64,000 bases of DNA from assembly GCA_037444685.1 (NCBI GenBank), contig JBBILX010000006.1:129824-193823 (forward strand). The letters are read 5' to 3'. A program made the translations under genes and the position numbers. The notes beneath the pieces were generated by a model, which was not told where the DNA came from, did no database searches, and saw only the letters and a list, made by a program, of their open reading frames with translations. This document shows positions 27,825-36,474 of the stretch, piece after piece. How positions within the stretch are numbered: the stretch's first letter is position 1; every line of letters begins with the position of its first letter. This DNA is from UBA964 sp037444685 (GTDB lineage Bacteria; Pseudomonadota; Gammaproteobacteria; Steroidobacterales; Steroidobacteraceae).

Positions 27825-28211
27825 TCAGCGGTTGCGCAGGAAATCGGCCATCCGCGCGAGCGGTGCCGCTATCATCCGCCCCACTTCGGCCGGTGCGCCG
27901 ACGTCGTCGAGCGCGCGCTCCATGCACCAGAGCCACTGGTCGCGGGCCGTCTCGTCGATCGGGAAGGGCTGGTGCGCACGCGTGATGCACGCCGAGCCGG
28001 TGCGCTGCGCATAGAGCGGCGGTCCGCCGAGCCAGCCGCTGATGAATTCGTAGAGCTTTTCGCGCATCGGCGCGAGATCGGCGCCGTGCATCGCTCGAAG
28101 CGTGCGCACCTGCGGTGCCTCGTCCATGACATCGTAGAACCGGTCGATGAGCTGACGGAGCGGCTCGGCGCCGCCGAGCAGTTCGTAGGGGGTGACGGTG
28201 TGATCGTTCAT
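27825..28211 (-). CDS. Group 2 truncated hemoglobin
   Basis: The 128-residue protein matches group II truncated hemoglobins. LRQLIDRFYDVMDEAPQ holds the B10 Tyr, LYEFISGWLGGPPLY is the CD/E turn, the proximal His lies in ACITRAHQPFPID, and the G8 Trp is in RDQWLWCMERAL. It probably binds O2 or NO, or handles peroxide. ATG 28211 is preferred because GAGG lies nine bases upstream; the ATG at 28220 has no spacing to it. It sits between the amidohydrolase (convergent, seven bases) and the HDOD gene. Confidence 0.88.
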   Translation of the reverse strand: MNDHTVTPYELLGGAEPLRQLIDRFYDVMDEAPQVRTLRAMHGADLAPMREKLYEFISGWLGGPPLYAQRTGSACITRAHQPFPIDETARDQWLWCMERALDDVGAPAEVGRMIAAPLARMADFLRNR

Positions 28212-28314
28212 TGCAGCCATCCTCGAATCGCCGGCAGGATCGGCCAGCCCGGCGGGCCGGGCCAGCGAGGAAAGCACGGATGCGGGCGCCGCGGGCCCGC
28301 CGGCCGCCGATGCT

Positions 28315-29454
28315 TCAGGTGGCCGCGAGGCGCAGCCAGAGACGGTCGAAGAAGGTCGCCGGGGCGCCCTGTGCGATCGCGGTCTGGCGTACCGACGCGA
28401 CATCGAGCCGCCGCTCGCGATGGAGCAGCACGAGCGCGCCGATGCGGTCGCCGAGCACCACGGCGCGTCCGAGTGCGGACAGCGGCGCCTCGGGGCCGCG
28501 CAACGCGGCGATCTGGTCCGAGAGCGCGTCGAGCATCCGGTCCGAGACCTCCCAGCCCGCAGCAATGCGCCGCGCCACGGCGGGCGCCTGCAGTTCTAGC
28601 AGCCTGCCGATCGCGCTCGGGCTCGGCGCGAGGTCCGGCTCGGTTGCGTAGCGTTCGCCGGCGGCGCGGAACACGACGATGCGACCGAGTCCGGTCAGCA
28701 GCGCCAGCAGCTGCGCGGCGAATGGGTCTTCGTCCTCGACGATCGCGGCGCAGGATTCCGCCGCGACTCCGGCGACGAACGCGTGGTCCCAGGTCAGCGC
28801 CGGGAACCGCGCGAAGCCTCCGGCTGGCGTCGCGAAGACGGGTTGCAGCACGGCGGCGGCGATCGCGGAACGCATGCCATCGGCGCCGAGCACGGCCACG
28901 GCGCGATCGATGCTCTCGACCGGCTGTGGACCCGTCCGGTAGTACGCGCTGTTGGCGATGCGCAGCAGTTCGGCGGTCAGCGAGGGGTCGCGGGCGACGA
29001 GCGCCGCTATCTGGCGTCGCGAGGCGTCGGGATCCGACACCAATCGCATGAGCTCCGGGATCAGCAACGGGCGACGCGGCATCCAGCGAGGCTCCTCGGC
29101 GGCATGTTCCAGTAAGCCGAGCACCTCGTTGACGATGCGGGCATGCGCGAGAGGCACGTCCTCGGCGAGGGCCTCGACGCCGAGCAGCAGCGCATGCAGC
29201 GCGCGGCGGCTGTCGGCCGCCGAACGCGCACCCTCGGCGCCGCCCGGCATCGGCCCGGCGTGGCCGCGAACCGTCACGGACGCGTCGTGGGGAGCCGGCA
29301 GCGCGGCGGGCGCACGCGTCGGCGCATCGGCGTCGCGCGCGGCCGCGTCGACGCGAGCCGCCGGGCGATCTGCCGGGCGGCCGCGCTTGCGCAGCACGCT
29401 CCGCAAGAGCAGCGCGATCGCTAAGATGAAGCCCAGGAACACCAGCAGTCTCAT
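28315..29454 (-). CDS. HDOD-domain protein with N-terminal membrane anchor
   Basis: This 379-residue protein starts with one membrane helix (MRLLVFLGFILAIALLLRSVL). A low-complexity linker follows, then an HDOD domain from about residue 120 (IPELMRLVSDPDASRRQIAALVARDPSLTAELLRIANSA). HDOD domains are HD-like folds without full metal ligands that act in signalling, often next to cyclic-di-GMP proteins. The membrane anchor is unusual for the family. ATG 29454 lies 12 bases from the start of the divergent dienelactone hydrolase gene, so the promoter of each lies within the other. Confidence 0.82.
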   Translation of the reverse strand: MRLLVFLGFILAIALLLRSVLRKRGRPADRPAARVDAAARDADAPTRAPAALPAPHDASVTVRGHAGPMPGGAEGARSAADSRRALHALLLGVEALAEDVPLAHARIVNEVLGLLEHAAEEPRWMPRRPLLIPELMRLVSDPDASRRQIAALVARDPSLTAELLRIANSAYYRTGPQPVESIDRAVAVLGADGMRSAIAAAVLQPVFATPAGGFARFPALTWDHAFVAGVAAESCAAIVEDEDPFAAQLLALLTGLGRIVVFRAAGERYATEPDLAPSPSAIGRLLELQAPAVARRIAAGWEVSDRMLDALSDQIAALRGPEAPLSALGRAVVLGDRIGALVLLHRERRLDVASVRQTAIAQGAPATFFDRLWLRLAAT

Positions 29455-29466
29455 GGAGGCCACTGT

Positions 29467-30384
29467 ATGACGGATCCGTCCCGCGATTCGAGCCCCACCA
29501 CTGAAGATTTGCGCAGTCTGCGCCCGCTATCGGGTCTGGACCGTCGCGGCTTTCTCGTCACCTCGCTCGGCGCAGGCTTCGCGGCCGCCGCCGGGCCAGT
29601 CGGCGCCGAGACGATCACTACCGACACGGAGGGTTTGGAGGCGGGCGAGGTCCGCATTCCCGTAGTCGACGGCGAGATCCCCGCCTACCGCGCGCGCCCG
29701 AAGCGACAGCGAGCCGCACCGATCATCCTCGTCGTGCAGGAGATCTTCGGCGTCCACGAGCACATCAAGGACGTCTGCCGCCGCTTCGCGAAGCGTGGCT
29801 ACCTGGCGATCGCGCCGGAGCTGTTCGCGCGCCAGGGCAATCCCTCGGCGTTCACCGACATCCAGGCGCTCATGCGGGACATCGTCGCGAAGGTGCCCGA
29901 TGCGCAGGTCATGAGCGACCTCGATGCCACCGTACGCTGGGCGGCCGACCATGGCGGCGATGCACGCCGGCTCGCCGTCACGGGGTTCTGCTGGGGCGGC
30001 CGCATCACCTGGCTCTACGCCGCGCACAACCCGCGCGTCAAGGCCGGCATCGCCTGGTACGGCCGCCTCGTCGGTGCGCCGAGCGAACGGCAGCCGCGGC
30101 ACCCGGTCGATGTCGCGGGCGAGCTCAAGGCACCGGTGCTCGGTTTGTACGCTGGGAAGGACGCTGGCATTCCGCTCGATACCGTCGAGCAGATGCGCAA
30201 GGCGCTCGCTTCCGGATCGGCGGCCGCGCAGGCCTCGGAGATCATCGTCTATCCGCTCGCGCAGCATGGCTTCCATGCCGATTACCGGCCTTCCTACAAC
30301 AAGGCCGATGCGACGGCGGCGTTCTCCGCGGCACTGCGCTGGCTCGACGAGCGGGGTCTGCGGCCGAAGCCCGTGGCGGGGTGA
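29467..30384 (+). CDS. Dienelactone hydrolase family protein, Tat-like leader
   Basis: The 305-residue alpha/beta hydrolase has a leader LDRRGFLVTSLGAGFAAAA with twin arginines, suggesting Tat export. The nucleophile is Cys in VTGFCWGGRITW, as in carboxymethylenebutenolidases. The acid is Asp in LGLYAGKDAGIPL and the His is in YPLAQHGFHADYRPSYNKADA. GGAGG at 29455-29459 supports the ATG. Family members open dienelactones in chlorocatechol degradation, but exported members such as this probably act on other esters. Confidence 0.88.
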   Translation: MTDPSRDSSPTTEDLRSLRPLSGLDRRGFLVTSLGAGFAAAAGPVGAETITTDTEGLEAGEVRIPVVDGEIPAYRARPKRQRAAPIILVVQEIFGVHEHIKDVCRRFAKRGYLAIAPELFARQGNPSAFTDIQALMRDIVAKVPDAQVMSDLDATVRWAADHGGDARRLAVTGFCWGGRITWLYAAHNPRVKAGIAWYGRLVGAPSERQPRHPVDVAGELKAPVLGLYAGKDAGIPLDTVEQMRKALASGSAAAQASEIIVYPLAQHGFHADYRPSYNKADATAAFSAALRWLDERGLRPKPVAG

Positions 30385-30467
30385 CCCAGGACGGCGGCCG
30401 GGGCGGCTGCCATTGCCCGGTCTGCGGCAGCGAAGGCGGCGTGAGCGATTCGTTGCCGATGCGCCGC

Positions 30468-31547
30468 TCAGGGCAGCCGCAGGCGCTCGCCGTACCCCGT
30501 GAGCTCGAGGTAACCGCGTCCGAGCCGGCGGCCCGCGACGAATGCCGTGACGGCACCCTCCCAGTAAATGGAGCCGGTCGAGGCGCGGGTGTCGCTCTCC
30601 TGGTCGTCGATCAGCGGCTCGAGCGTCAGCGCGAGATCCGCCGCGCGCACACGCCAGGTCACCGGGTATTCGATGCCGGTGCGCGGCGAGCGCCAGCGCC
30701 GCCCCGGTTCGAACTCGACCTCGTCGGGCGAGAAGACGCGGACACTGCCGTCGGCGCGACGCAGCGTGCCGCCCGCCCAGTGGCGACGGCCGGCGGCGTC
30801 GCGGAGCCGGAACAGCATCAGTGCGCCTCCGTCGTCGAGATTGATGCCGATCCAGTCCCAGCCCGTCGCCTCGCGGTCGAGCAGGGCGCTCGACCACTCG
30901 TGATCGAGCCAGGCGCGGCCGGTCACCGTATCGAATCGGTCGGCACGACGGATCGTGCCGCTCACCGCAAGCTGCGGCACGCTGTAGTAGAAGCTCGCGG
31001 ACTCGGCCGCCGGACCCTTCTGGCTGTAGCCGTCGCGGCCATGGACGAGCGGCGGCTGCGTCCGGCGCAGCGTCAGCTCGAACGCGAAATCGTCGGCATC
31101 GACGCGCGTGACGTAGCGGTCGCCACGACGCTCGAGATACCAGCGGTCGAGCCACGCCCTCGTGTCGATGGTGGACGTGCCCGCAAGCCCGAGGACTGCG
31201 CGCGCGAGTCGCTGATCCTTCCAGAGCCGGCCGCGTGCCGGATCGCTGATCGCGGCGTGCGCGATCACGAGTTCACGCGGCGCGAAGGCGCTCGGGTTGT
31301 CGGGCGCGAGAGCGGGTCGGGTGCGGAAGAAGGTGACCTGGAAGCCGAGGGTCTCGCCGCGTCCGGTCTCGATCCAGCCGGTCGCATACCACCACTCGGT
31401 CCGATGATCGGGATGCGCGCCATGATCGCGCGGCAGTTCGATGCGCTGTCCAGGCAGGACGGGCGCGAACACGGTCGCCGAGCGCCCGGGGACCCCGGTC
31501 AGCAGCGCCACGACCGCAGCCAGTGCACCGAGGCGCCACCCGCTCAC
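30468..31547 (-). CDS. attH: AttH-like lipocalin (carotenoid 1,2-hydratase-like), exported
   Basis: The 359-residue protein begins at GTG 31547 (GTGA overlap with the permease stop) with a signal peptide ending near PGRSA. The landmarks of the AttH/CrtC family are HPDHRTEWWYATGWIET, GFQVTFFRTRP, YYSVPQLAVSG, GRAWLDHEWSS, TGWDWIGINLDDGGALMLFRLRD and GSIYWEGAV. In AttEFGH operons AttH is the secreted lipocalin-like partner of an FtsX-type ABC transporter, probably a carrier or chaperone for a lipophilic molecule. The gene is last in its operon. Confidence 0.86.
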   Translation of the reverse strand: MSGWRLGALAAVVALLTGVPGRSATVFAPVLPGQRIELPRDHGAHPDHRTEWWYATGWIETGRGETLGFQVTFFRTRPALAPDNPSAFAPRELVIAHAAISDPARGRLWKDQRLARAVLGLAGTSTIDTRAWLDRWYLERRGDRYVTRVDADDFAFELTLRRTQPPLVHGRDGYSQKGPAAESASFYYSVPQLAVSGTIRRADRFDTVTGRAWLDHEWSSALLDREATGWDWIGINLDDGGALMLFRLRDAAGRRHWAGGTLRRADGSVRVFSPDEVEFEPGRRWRSPRTGIEYPVTWRVRAADLALTLEPLIDDQESDTRASTGSIYWEGAVTAFVAGRRLGRGYLELTGYGERLRLP

Positions 31548-34057
31548 CAGTCCTCCCGTACGGCGCGCACCGCCTCGCCGCGCAGCACGCGTCGTCCGGC
31601 GAGCAGCGCCGTCGCCGCTGCCGCGAGCACGAGCAGCGCGCTGACCGACAGCAGCTCGCCGAACGGCAGGGCGAGATCCACGCTCCAGTGGAAGCTCTGC
31701 CGGTTGACGACATGGACGAGGATGATGCTGAGCCCGAGCCCGACCAGCAGGCCGTAGAGCACGCCGATCGCACTGATCAGGAGTCCCTCTGCGGCCAGCA
31801 TCGCGAGCACGTCCCTGCGCCGCAAGCCGACGTGGCGCAGCATGCCGAACTCGGCCCGGCGCGCGAGCGCGTTCGAGCTGCTCGCAAAGCCGATGCCGAG
31901 CAGGCCGATCGCCACTGCGACCGCCTCGAGGCCGTAGGTGATCGCGAACGCGCGGTCGAAGGCCGCGAGCGACAGCGCACGGATCTCGTCGCTGCTGCGC
32001 ACTTCGATGAATCCCGGGCGAGGGCCCACCGAACGCAGCGCGGCGGCGACCGCGTCGACGCCGGCACGCGGTGCGACCCAGACCGAGCCCTCCGTCGCGC
32101 TCGTATCGCCCGTCAGGGCAATGTAGTCGCCGCGCACGATGACGATGGCACCGGTGGAGCGGCCATAGTCGCGGAACACGCCTGCGACCGTGAAGGGCAC
32201 GGACCGCCCGCCGAGCGGCAGCGTCAGCGTGCCGCCCCGCTTCGCTCCATAGAGATCGACGATGGCCTCGGAGACCCAGGCGCGGCGTTGTCCCGGGGCA
32301 GGTGCCAGCTCGGCGCCCACGAGGGCGAGCGCCGGACGCGTCTCGCCCGGTGTGGGATCGCGCGCGAGCAGGGCGACGGGCGGGTGCGCGGCATCGAGCA
32401 GCACTTGCAGGCTGCGCTGGAACTGCACCGCCTGGACCCCATCGAGCGCAGCGATGCGCGTCTGGTCCACCGTGTCGATGCTGGCGGTGTCGTTGCCGGT
32501 TGCGACGCGCCACTGGATCGGCGCCGGCAGCGTCTGCGCCAGCCACTGCTCGAAGGACTCCCGAAACGAGTGCACCATGATGGCCATCGCGACCATCAGA
32601 CTGAAGCTGACGATGATCGCCGCAAGCGTGACGGTACTCTGCCCGAGGCTGCCGCGCAGGCGGGCGAGCGCGAGCGCTGCGGCGACGCTGCCGGGCGCGG
32701 GCGCGCGCGCGAGCACCACGCCGGCGATCCTCGGCACGAGCAGCACTGCGCCGAGCAGCAGCGCGGCGATCGCGCCGTAGCCGAACAAAGGGATCCCTGC
32801 GGTCGCTGGCAGCAGCGCCAGACCGATCCCGAGTGCGAGCAGCAGCAAGGCCGGCAGCGCGCTGCGCAGCGGCGCCAGTGCAGGTTCGGCGTCGCCAGCG
32901 CGCAGTGCCATGGCCGGCGGACGGCGCGCCGCTTCGAGGGCCGGTGCCCAGGCGCCGACGCTGGCGACCCCCGTGCCCATCGCGAAGAAAGTCAGCAGCG
33001 ACAGCCAGTCGATCTGCCGCGGCGGTTCGCCGCCCGTGATCTGCCCGGCGCCGAAGTCGCCACGCAGCCACTCGAGCACGCCCCAGGCGACGAGCTGGCC
33101 GCCGATGACGCCGAGCAGTGCGCCGGCGCCACCGAGCAAGAGGCCCTCGGCAATCAGCGCGCGCTGTAACTCGGCGCGGCGCAGGCCGATCGCGCGCAGC
33201 AGCCCGAGCGCCGGGCGGCGGCGCAGCACGGCCAGCGACTGGGTCGAGAACACGAGGAAGGAACCGGTCAGCAGCGAAACGAGTGCGAGCATGTTGAGGT
33301 TGATCCGATACGCGCGCGTGACGGTCATCGCCCGGTCGCGCTCGAGCGACGGTTCGACGACCCGGACGCCCACCGGCAGCAGCGGCTCGAGGGCGCGCCG
33401 CAGCGCCGCGACACTCGTGCCCGGCTCCAGCCGCAGGTCGACGCGCTGGATCCGCCCGACACGGTCGAAGAGCCATTGCGCCGAGGCAATGTCCATCAGC
33501 GCGAGTCGTCTCGGATATGCTTCGGTCGAGAGCAGACCGATCACGCGCAGCCGCCGCATCCCGCCGCCGACGAAGACCTCGAAGCTGTCGCCGCGGCCGA
33601 CCCCAAGCCACTCGGCCGCTTCCGCGCTGAGGTAGACGGCATCGGGCTCGAACAGCTCGAACAGACTGCCGCCCACCTCGCCGAGCAGTTGCGGCTGGAT
33701 GGCACCCGCGCGCAGCGGGTCGACGCCGAGCAACGGCAGCGTCTGGCGCTGGTCGGGCAGCGCCACGTCGAGTTCGAGCACCGCGCTGGCCTGCCGGACG
33801 CCCTCGAGTCGCGCGATGCGCGCGTAGACCCCTTCGTCGAATCCCGGATCACCGCCGCGCACGATCAGATCGGCCTCGCCGACCAGCCGGCGCGTGGCCT
33901 GCCCGAACTCGCCGAGCGCGCTCTCGTTGACGAGGTAGACTGCTGCCGACAAGGAAACACCGAGCGCGATCACGAGCACGGTGACGATCACCCGCAGCGG
34001 CTGCTCGCGCCACTGCGCGAGCGCGAGCACGCGCCAGGCGATCGCGGTCGGCGTCAC
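31544..34057 (-). CDS. ABC transporter permease with two FtsX domains (AttFG-like)
   Basis: The 837-residue membrane protein has an N-terminal helix (LRVIVTVLVIALGVSLSAAVY) followed by a periplasmic domain. Two FtsX blocks follow, one around residues 250-390 (RRRPALGLLRAIGLRRAELQRALIAEG) and one at the C-terminus (RRAEFGMLRHVGLRRRDVLAMLAAEG), with further helices between. It thus fuses what other genomes encode as two permeases. Such transporters are mechanotransmitters or lipoprotein/lipid extractors rather than importers. It overlaps the ATPase by four bases and the AttH gene by four bases, so the operon is tightly coupled. Confidence 0.88.
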   Translation of the reverse strand: MTPTAIAWRVLALAQWREQPLRVIVTVLVIALGVSLSAAVYLVNESALGEFGQATRRLVGEADLIVRGGDPGFDEGVYARIARLEGVRQASAVLELDVALPDQRQTLPLLGVDPLRAGAIQPQLLGEVGGSLFELFEPDAVYLSAEAAEWLGVGRGDSFEVFVGGGMRRLRVIGLLSTEAYPRRLALMDIASAQWLFDRVGRIQRVDLRLEPGTSVAALRRALEPLLPVGVRVVEPSLERDRAMTVTRAYRINLNMLALVSLLTGSFLVFSTQSLAVLRRRPALGLLRAIGLRRAELQRALIAEGLLLGGAGALLGVIGGQLVAWGVLEWLRGDFGAGQITGGEPPRQIDWLSLLTFFAMGTGVASVGAWAPALEAARRPPAMALRAGDAEPALAPLRSALPALLLLALGIGLALLPATAGIPLFGYGAIAALLLGAVLLVPRIAGVVLARAPAPGSVAAALALARLRGSLGQSTVTLAAIIVSFSLMVAMAIMVHSFRESFEQWLAQTLPAPIQWRVATGNDTASIDTVDQTRIAALDGVQAVQFQRSLQVLLDAAHPPVALLARDPTPGETRPALALVGAELAPAPGQRRAWVSEAIVDLYGAKRGGTLTLPLGGRSVPFTVAGVFRDYGRSTGAIVIVRGDYIALTGDTSATEGSVWVAPRAGVDAVAAALRSVGPRPGFIEVRSSDEIRALSLAAFDRAFAITYGLEAVAVAIGLLGIGFASSSNALARRAEFGMLRHVGLRRRDVLAMLAAEGLLISAIGVLYGLLVGLGLSIILVHVVNRQSFHWSVDLALPFGELLSVSALLVLAAAATALLAGRRVLRGEAVRAVREDW

Positions 34058-34752
34058 GCCCGTTGCGCGCTGCGGGGCAGCGGCATCAGCGAGCGTCCAT
34101 CGAGACGCAGCACCCGATCGGCGGTCGCGGCGGCCGCCTCGGAGTGGGTGATCAGCAGCCCTGCGCCGCCCGCCAGGCGCAGCTGCTCGCGCAGCAGCGC
34201 GAGGATCGAGGCCGCCGTGCGCGGATCGAGATTCCCGGTCGGCTCGTCGGCGAGCAGCAGCGCGGGGCGGTGCACCAGGGCGCGGGCGATCGCGACGCGC
34301 TGCAGCTCGCCGCCCGACAGCTCGCGGGCGTAACGTGCACCGAGTCCGGCGAGGCCAGTGGCTGCGAGCATCGCGTCGACGCGCTGCGCGGCGGTCGCGG
34401 CGTCGACGCCGAGCAGCTCGAGCGGCAGCGCGACGTTCTGCCGGACGCTCAGATAGGTCAGCACGTGAAAGGCCTGGAACACGAATCCGAAGCTGCGTCG
34501 GCGCAGCAGCGTCAGCGCGTCGTCGTCGAGTGCGGTCAGATCCTGGCCCATGAAGAGGATCCGGCCGCCGTCGGGACGGTCGAGTCCCGCGAGCAGGTTC
34601 AGCAGCGTCGACTTGCCGACGCCCGATTCGCCCATGATGGCGACGTACTCGCCGCGCCTAAGCACGAAGTCGATGCCGTCGAGGACGGGTTCGCTGCTGG
34701 TGCGATAGCGTCTCGTCAGCGCGCGGACTTCGAGCACGGTCTCGGAATTCAC
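34054..34752 (-). CDS. ABC transporter ATP-binding protein (AttE/LolD type)
   Basis: The 232-residue ATPase has Walker A in GESGVGKSTLLNLLAGL, the Q-loop in FGFVFQAFHVL, signature LSGGELQRVAIARALVH and Walker B in LLLADEPTGNLD. It belongs to the MacB/LolD subfamily that drives FtsX-type permeases. It is the first gene of the leftward operon ATPase, permease, AttH. The 221 bases upstream are shared with the divergent rhlE leader. Confidence 0.9.
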   Translation of the reverse strand: MNSETVLEVRALTRRYRTSSEPVLDGIDFVLRRGEYVAIMGESGVGKSTLLNLLAGLDRPDGGRILFMGQDLTALDDDALTLLRRRSFGFVFQAFHVLTYLSVRQNVALPLELLGVDAATAAQRVDAMLAATGLAGLGARYARELSGGELQRVAIARALVHRPALLLADEPTGNLDPRTAASILALLREQLRLAGGAGLLITHSEAAAATADRVLRLDGRSLMPLPRSAQRA

Positions 34753-34802
34753 GCGTCCACGTTAGTGAAGCGCGCTCGCGCGCGCAACGTGACACGATGC
34801 CA

Positions 34803-34831
34803 CTGCACGGCAGCCCATGCTCGTGTATAGT
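34803..34831 (+). promoter_or_regulatory. Possible rhlE promoter with long 5' leader
   Basis: TATAGT at 34826-34831 is a good -10 box; the -35 region (CTGCAC at 34803) is poor. Transcription from here would give a leader of about 135 bases before the rhlE ATG. The leader contains a GC-rich inverted repeat at 34918-34934 and the ribosome site AAGGA at 34958-34962. Long structured leaders are common on cold-responsive RNA helicase genes, but no regulation is shown here. Confidence 0.35.
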
Positions 34832-34973
34832 CTCAGAATCAAATCAGGGTCGCGCGGTCAGCGCCCCCTTTGTCTGAGCACCGCCTCGTCATCATCCATC
34901 CCTCGCTTCTGACCGCAGCGCCGCCCGGCGGCGCGTCGCGAGTCTTCCACAAGGCACAAGGATATTTCCGTCC

Positions 34974-36209
34974 ATGTCATTCGATTCCCTCGGGCTCGAG
35001 CCCGAGCTGCTGCGTGCCGTAGCCGACAAAGGCTTTGCCACGCCCACTCCCGTACAGGCGCAGGCGATTCCCGCGGTGCTCGCCGGCCGCGACGTGCTCG
35101 CCGGCGCGCAGACCGGCACCGGCAAGACCGCGAGCTTCGTGCTGCCGCTGCTGCAGAAGCTCGGTCGCGCCCAGGGCCGGCTGCCGCGGGCCCTCGTGCT
35201 GACGCCGACGCGCGAGCTCGCGGCCCAGATTGCCGAGAACGCCCGTGATTACGGCCGCCATACGAACCTGCGCACGCTCGTGATCTTCGGTGGCGTCGGC
35301 GAACGCCCGCAGATCGACGGCCTGCGGACCGGCTGCGACCTGCTGATCGCGACGCCGGGCCGGCTGCTCGACCTGGTCGGGCAGGGCGCCGCGGATCTGT
35401 CCGCCGTGCGGCACGTCGTGCTCGACGAGGCCGACCGGATGCTGGACATGGGTTTCATTCACGCGATCCGGCGCATTCTGCGCATGCTGCCGGCAGAGCG
35501 GCAGAACCTGTTGTTCTCGGCAACCTACTCCGAGGAGATCCGCGGCCTCGCCGAGCGGATGCTGCGCGACCCGATCGCCGTGCAGGTCGCGTCGCGCAAC
35601 AGCACGGCGGAACGCGTCGAGCAGGTGGCCTTTCGCATCGCCAGGGATCAGAAGATCCACCTGCTCGTGCATCTGTTCGGACACGGCGTGGCCGGCGAGG
35701 GTCCATGGCGGCAGGCGCTGGTATTCACGCGTACCAGGCACGGCGCCAATCGGCTCGCCGGGCAGCTCGAAGCTGCCGGCATCCGCGCGGCCGCGATCCA
35801 TGGCAACAAGAGCCAGAGCGCGCGCGTGCGGGCACTGACCGACTTCAAGGCCGGTCGCGTCACGGCACTGGTCGCGACCGAGGTCGCTTCGCGCGGTCTC
35901 GACATCAAGGAACTGCCGCACGTGGTCAACTACGAGCTGCCGAACGTGCCGGAGGACTACGTGCACCGGATCGGGCGCACGGCCCGCGCGGGCGCGACGG
36001 GCGCCGCTGTGTCGCTGGTAGGGCCCGACGAGACCAGTCTGCTCCGCGAGATCGAGCGAACGATGCAGCGCTCGGTTCCGTTCGCCGCGCAGCCGGCCTA
36101 CGCGCGGGTGCCGTCCGCTGGGTCAGCGCGTCCGGTCGGCATCGGCCGCAACGGGTCGGGCCGCGACTTCAGCCGCCGGACCGTCTCGCGGGGTAGCCGA
36201 GCCGGTTGA
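34974..36209 (+). CDS. rhlE: DEAD-box ATP-dependent RNA helicase, RhlE type
   Basis: The 411-residue helicase starts with the RhlE opening MSFDSLGLEPELLRAV. It has Q-motif PTPVQAQAI, Walker A AQTGTGKT (45-52), PTRELAAQI, TPGRLLDL, DEAD (151-154), SAT, and the C-terminal lobe motifs VATEVASRGLDI and HRIGRTARAG. It unwinds RNA during ribosome assembly and RNA decay. The C-terminal tail is short and Arg/Ser/Gly rich. The last 41 bases overlap the convergent SUI1-family gene. Confidence 0.93.
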   Translation: MSFDSLGLEPELLRAVADKGFATPTPVQAQAIPAVLAGRDVLAGAQTGTGKTASFVLPLLQKLGRAQGRLPRALVLTPTRELAAQIAENARDYGRHTNLRTLVIFGGVGERPQIDGLRTGCDLLIATPGRLLDLVGQGAADLSAVRHVVLDEADRMLDMGFIHAIRRILRMLPAERQNLLFSATYSEEIRGLAERMLRDPIAVQVASRNSTAERVEQVAFRIARDQKIHLLVHLFGHGVAGEGPWRQALVFTRTRHGANRLAGQLEAAGIRAAAIHGNKSQSARVRALTDFKAGRVTALVATEVASRGLDIKELPHVVNYELPNVPEDYVHRIGRTARAGATGAAVSLVGPDETSLLREIERTMQRSVPFAAQPAYARVPSAGSARPVGIGRNGSGRDFSRRTVSRGSRAG

Positions 36210-36474
36210 GTTCGGCCACGAGCAGGTCGCGGTGGTCGCCCTGGATTTCGATGACGCCGTCGCGGACCGTGCCGCCCGAGCCGCAGCGCCTCTTGAGGGT
36301 CCTCGCGAGCTCGTCGAGCGCGTCGCCGGCCAGCGGCAGACCGGTGATGACGCTGACGCCCTTGCCGCCGCGGCCGGCCGTCTCGCGACCGACCCGCACG
36401 TGAGGCGGCTTGCCCGAAGTGAGCGGCGCCTTGACCAGCCCGCTCGCGGCTTTGCGTTTCGCGTCGACATTCAT
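36169..36474 (-). CDS. SUI1/eIF1-family translation factor (YciH-like)
   Basis: The 101-residue basic protein matches the bacterial SUI1 family: HVRVGRETAGRGGKGVSVITGL, then LARTLKRRCGSGGTVRDGVIEIQGDHRD and a closing AELNRLGYPARRSGG. Members bind the small ribosomal subunit and monitor initiation, though the bacterial role is minor. ATG 36474 overlaps the stop of the VOC gene (ATGA), so expression is coupled to it. It overlaps the 3' end of rhlE by 41 bases on the other strand. Confidence 0.88.
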   Translation of the reverse strand: MNVDAKRKAASGLVKAPLTSGKPPHVRVGRETAGRGGKGVSVITGLPLAGDALDELARTLKRRCGSGGTVRDGVIEIQGDHRDLLVAELNRLGYPARRSGG

